Assembly (NCBI GenBank): GCA_008933995.1
Contig: WARS01001853.1
Span: forward strand, 1,509,001-1,573,000
Direction of reading: 5' to 3'
DNA: 64,000 bases
Source: Datnioides undecimradiatus
Lineage: Eukaryota; Chordata; Actinopteri; Lobotiformes; Datnioididae
The first letter of the stretch is position 1; the number at the start of each line of letters is the position of its first letter. Made by a program: the position numbers and the translations under genes. The notes beneath the pieces are model-generated. The model made no database searches. It saw only the letters and a program-made list of their open reading frames with translations, and was not told where the DNA came from. Below, one piece after another: positions 63,297-64,000 of the stretch.

Positions 63297-64000
63297 CAGA
63301 CAAACCTGAGGTGATTTTGTTTGGGCCTAAACACCTCAGAGACAGGTTATCTGACTTCGCAGTCGCTTTGGATGGTGTTACCCTGGCCTCCAGTTCTACC
63401 GTGAGGAACCTGGGAGTCATATTAGCCCCATATTAGGCAGGTCACTAGGACTGCCTTCTTTCACTTGCGCAACATAGCTAAGATTAGGAGTATCCTGTCC
63501 AAAAATGATGCCGAAAAGCTAGTCCACGCATTTGTTACCTCAAGGCTGGACTATTGTAATTCCTTGTTGTCGGGTTGTCCGACTAGCTCACTGCGAGGCC
63601 TCCAGCTCATCCAAAACGCTGCTGCGAGGGTTCTGGTGGGAATTAGCAAGAGAGATCATATTTCTCCGGTTTTAGCTTCTCTTCATTGGCTCCCTGTAAA
63701 GTCCAGAATAGATTTTAAAGTCCTTCTTCTTACCTACAAGGCCCTTAATGGCCAAGCTCCATTGTACCTCAATGAGATGCTAAGTCCGTATCAACCCAAC
63801 AGATCACTTCGCTCCCAGAGTGCAGGTTTGCTTGTGGTTCCCAGAATCTCCAAAAGTAGAATGGGAGGCCGAGCCTTTAGCTATCAGGCTCCTCTCCTGT
63901 GGAACCAGCTGCCAGTCTGGGTCCGAGAGGCAGACACCCTCTCTACTTTTAAAGTAAAGCTTAAAACCTTCTTGTTCGACAAAGCTTACAGCTAGCTCTA
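63297..64000 (+). mobile_element. 3' ORF2 fragment of an L2/CR1-group LINE, runs past the window edge
   Basis: 63300-63432 reads EVILFGPKHLRDRLSDFAVA and SSSTVRNLGVIL. After a small deletion and frame change at about 63433 it reads IRQVTRTAFFHLRNIAKIRS, then VTSRLDYCNSLLSGCPTSSL, LQLIQNAAARVLVGISKRDH, LHWLPVKSRIDFKVLLLTYK and LLWNQLPVWVREADTLSTFK. This is the C-terminal region of a fish LINE reverse transcriptase ORF. The stop TAG comes at 63993-63995. The copy is 5'-truncated exactly at the Tc1 end. Confidence 0.9.

Overview
This window looks like nuclear DNA of a teleost fish. It has intron-rich genes with GT/AG junctions, many long (CA)n, (CAGA)n and minisatellite tracts, L2/CR1-type LINE fragments, Tc1-like transposons, and a gene order matching the conserved vertebrate PGAP2-RHOG-STIM1 neighbourhood. 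No bacterial-type operons, CRISPR arrays, rRNA genes or tRNA genes were seen.

Layout from left to right. 1-812 is the 3' end of an L2-type LINE, followed by a (CAGA)n tract. 3772-6960 (minus strand) is a complete seven-exon TIM-family receptor: signal peptide, IgV, mucin stalk, membrane segment and tyrosine-bearing tail. 7.4-8.25 kb is a (CA)n tract followed by a purine tract. 8.5-10.4 kb is the 5' half of a LINE with a coiled-coil/esterase ORF1 and an endonuclease start of ORF2. 10.4-17.1 kb is transposon-dense: an LTR-like segment, a degenerate copy of part of the neighbouring gene, Tc1 pieces and a transposon-type ORF with a large hairpin. 17474-19450 (minus) is a multi-exon gene of a family I cannot name, head-to-head with pgap2 (plus, 20858-23903). 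rhog (minus, 27156-27903) follows.

35.9-50.4 kb holds a STIM1 homologue (plus). Most exons can be found in order (signal peptide, EF-hand, SAM, membrane, coiled-coil, C-terminal), but several carry frameshifts, stops or missing splice acceptors. It therefore reads as a recently decayed paralogue unless the assembly is locally faulty. 54.8-61.6 kb holds an RCSD1/CapZIP-like gene (plus). The right end is a Tc1-like transposon with intact TA-flanked ends (61736-63294), abutting a LINE reverse-transcriptase fragment that runs off the window.

Roles of the genes. RhoG is a Rho GTPase acting on actin. CapZIP binds the actin capping protein. PGAP2 remodels GPI anchors. The TIM protein is a predicted phosphatidylserine receptor. 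STIM1 is the ER calcium sensor. They share a chromosomal neighbourhood, not one pathway. No convincing new multi-gene system was found. The observations most worth checking are the broken STIM1 copy, the unnamed gene with its partial duplicate 6.7 kb away, and the reading-phase mismatch in the CapZIP-like gene.
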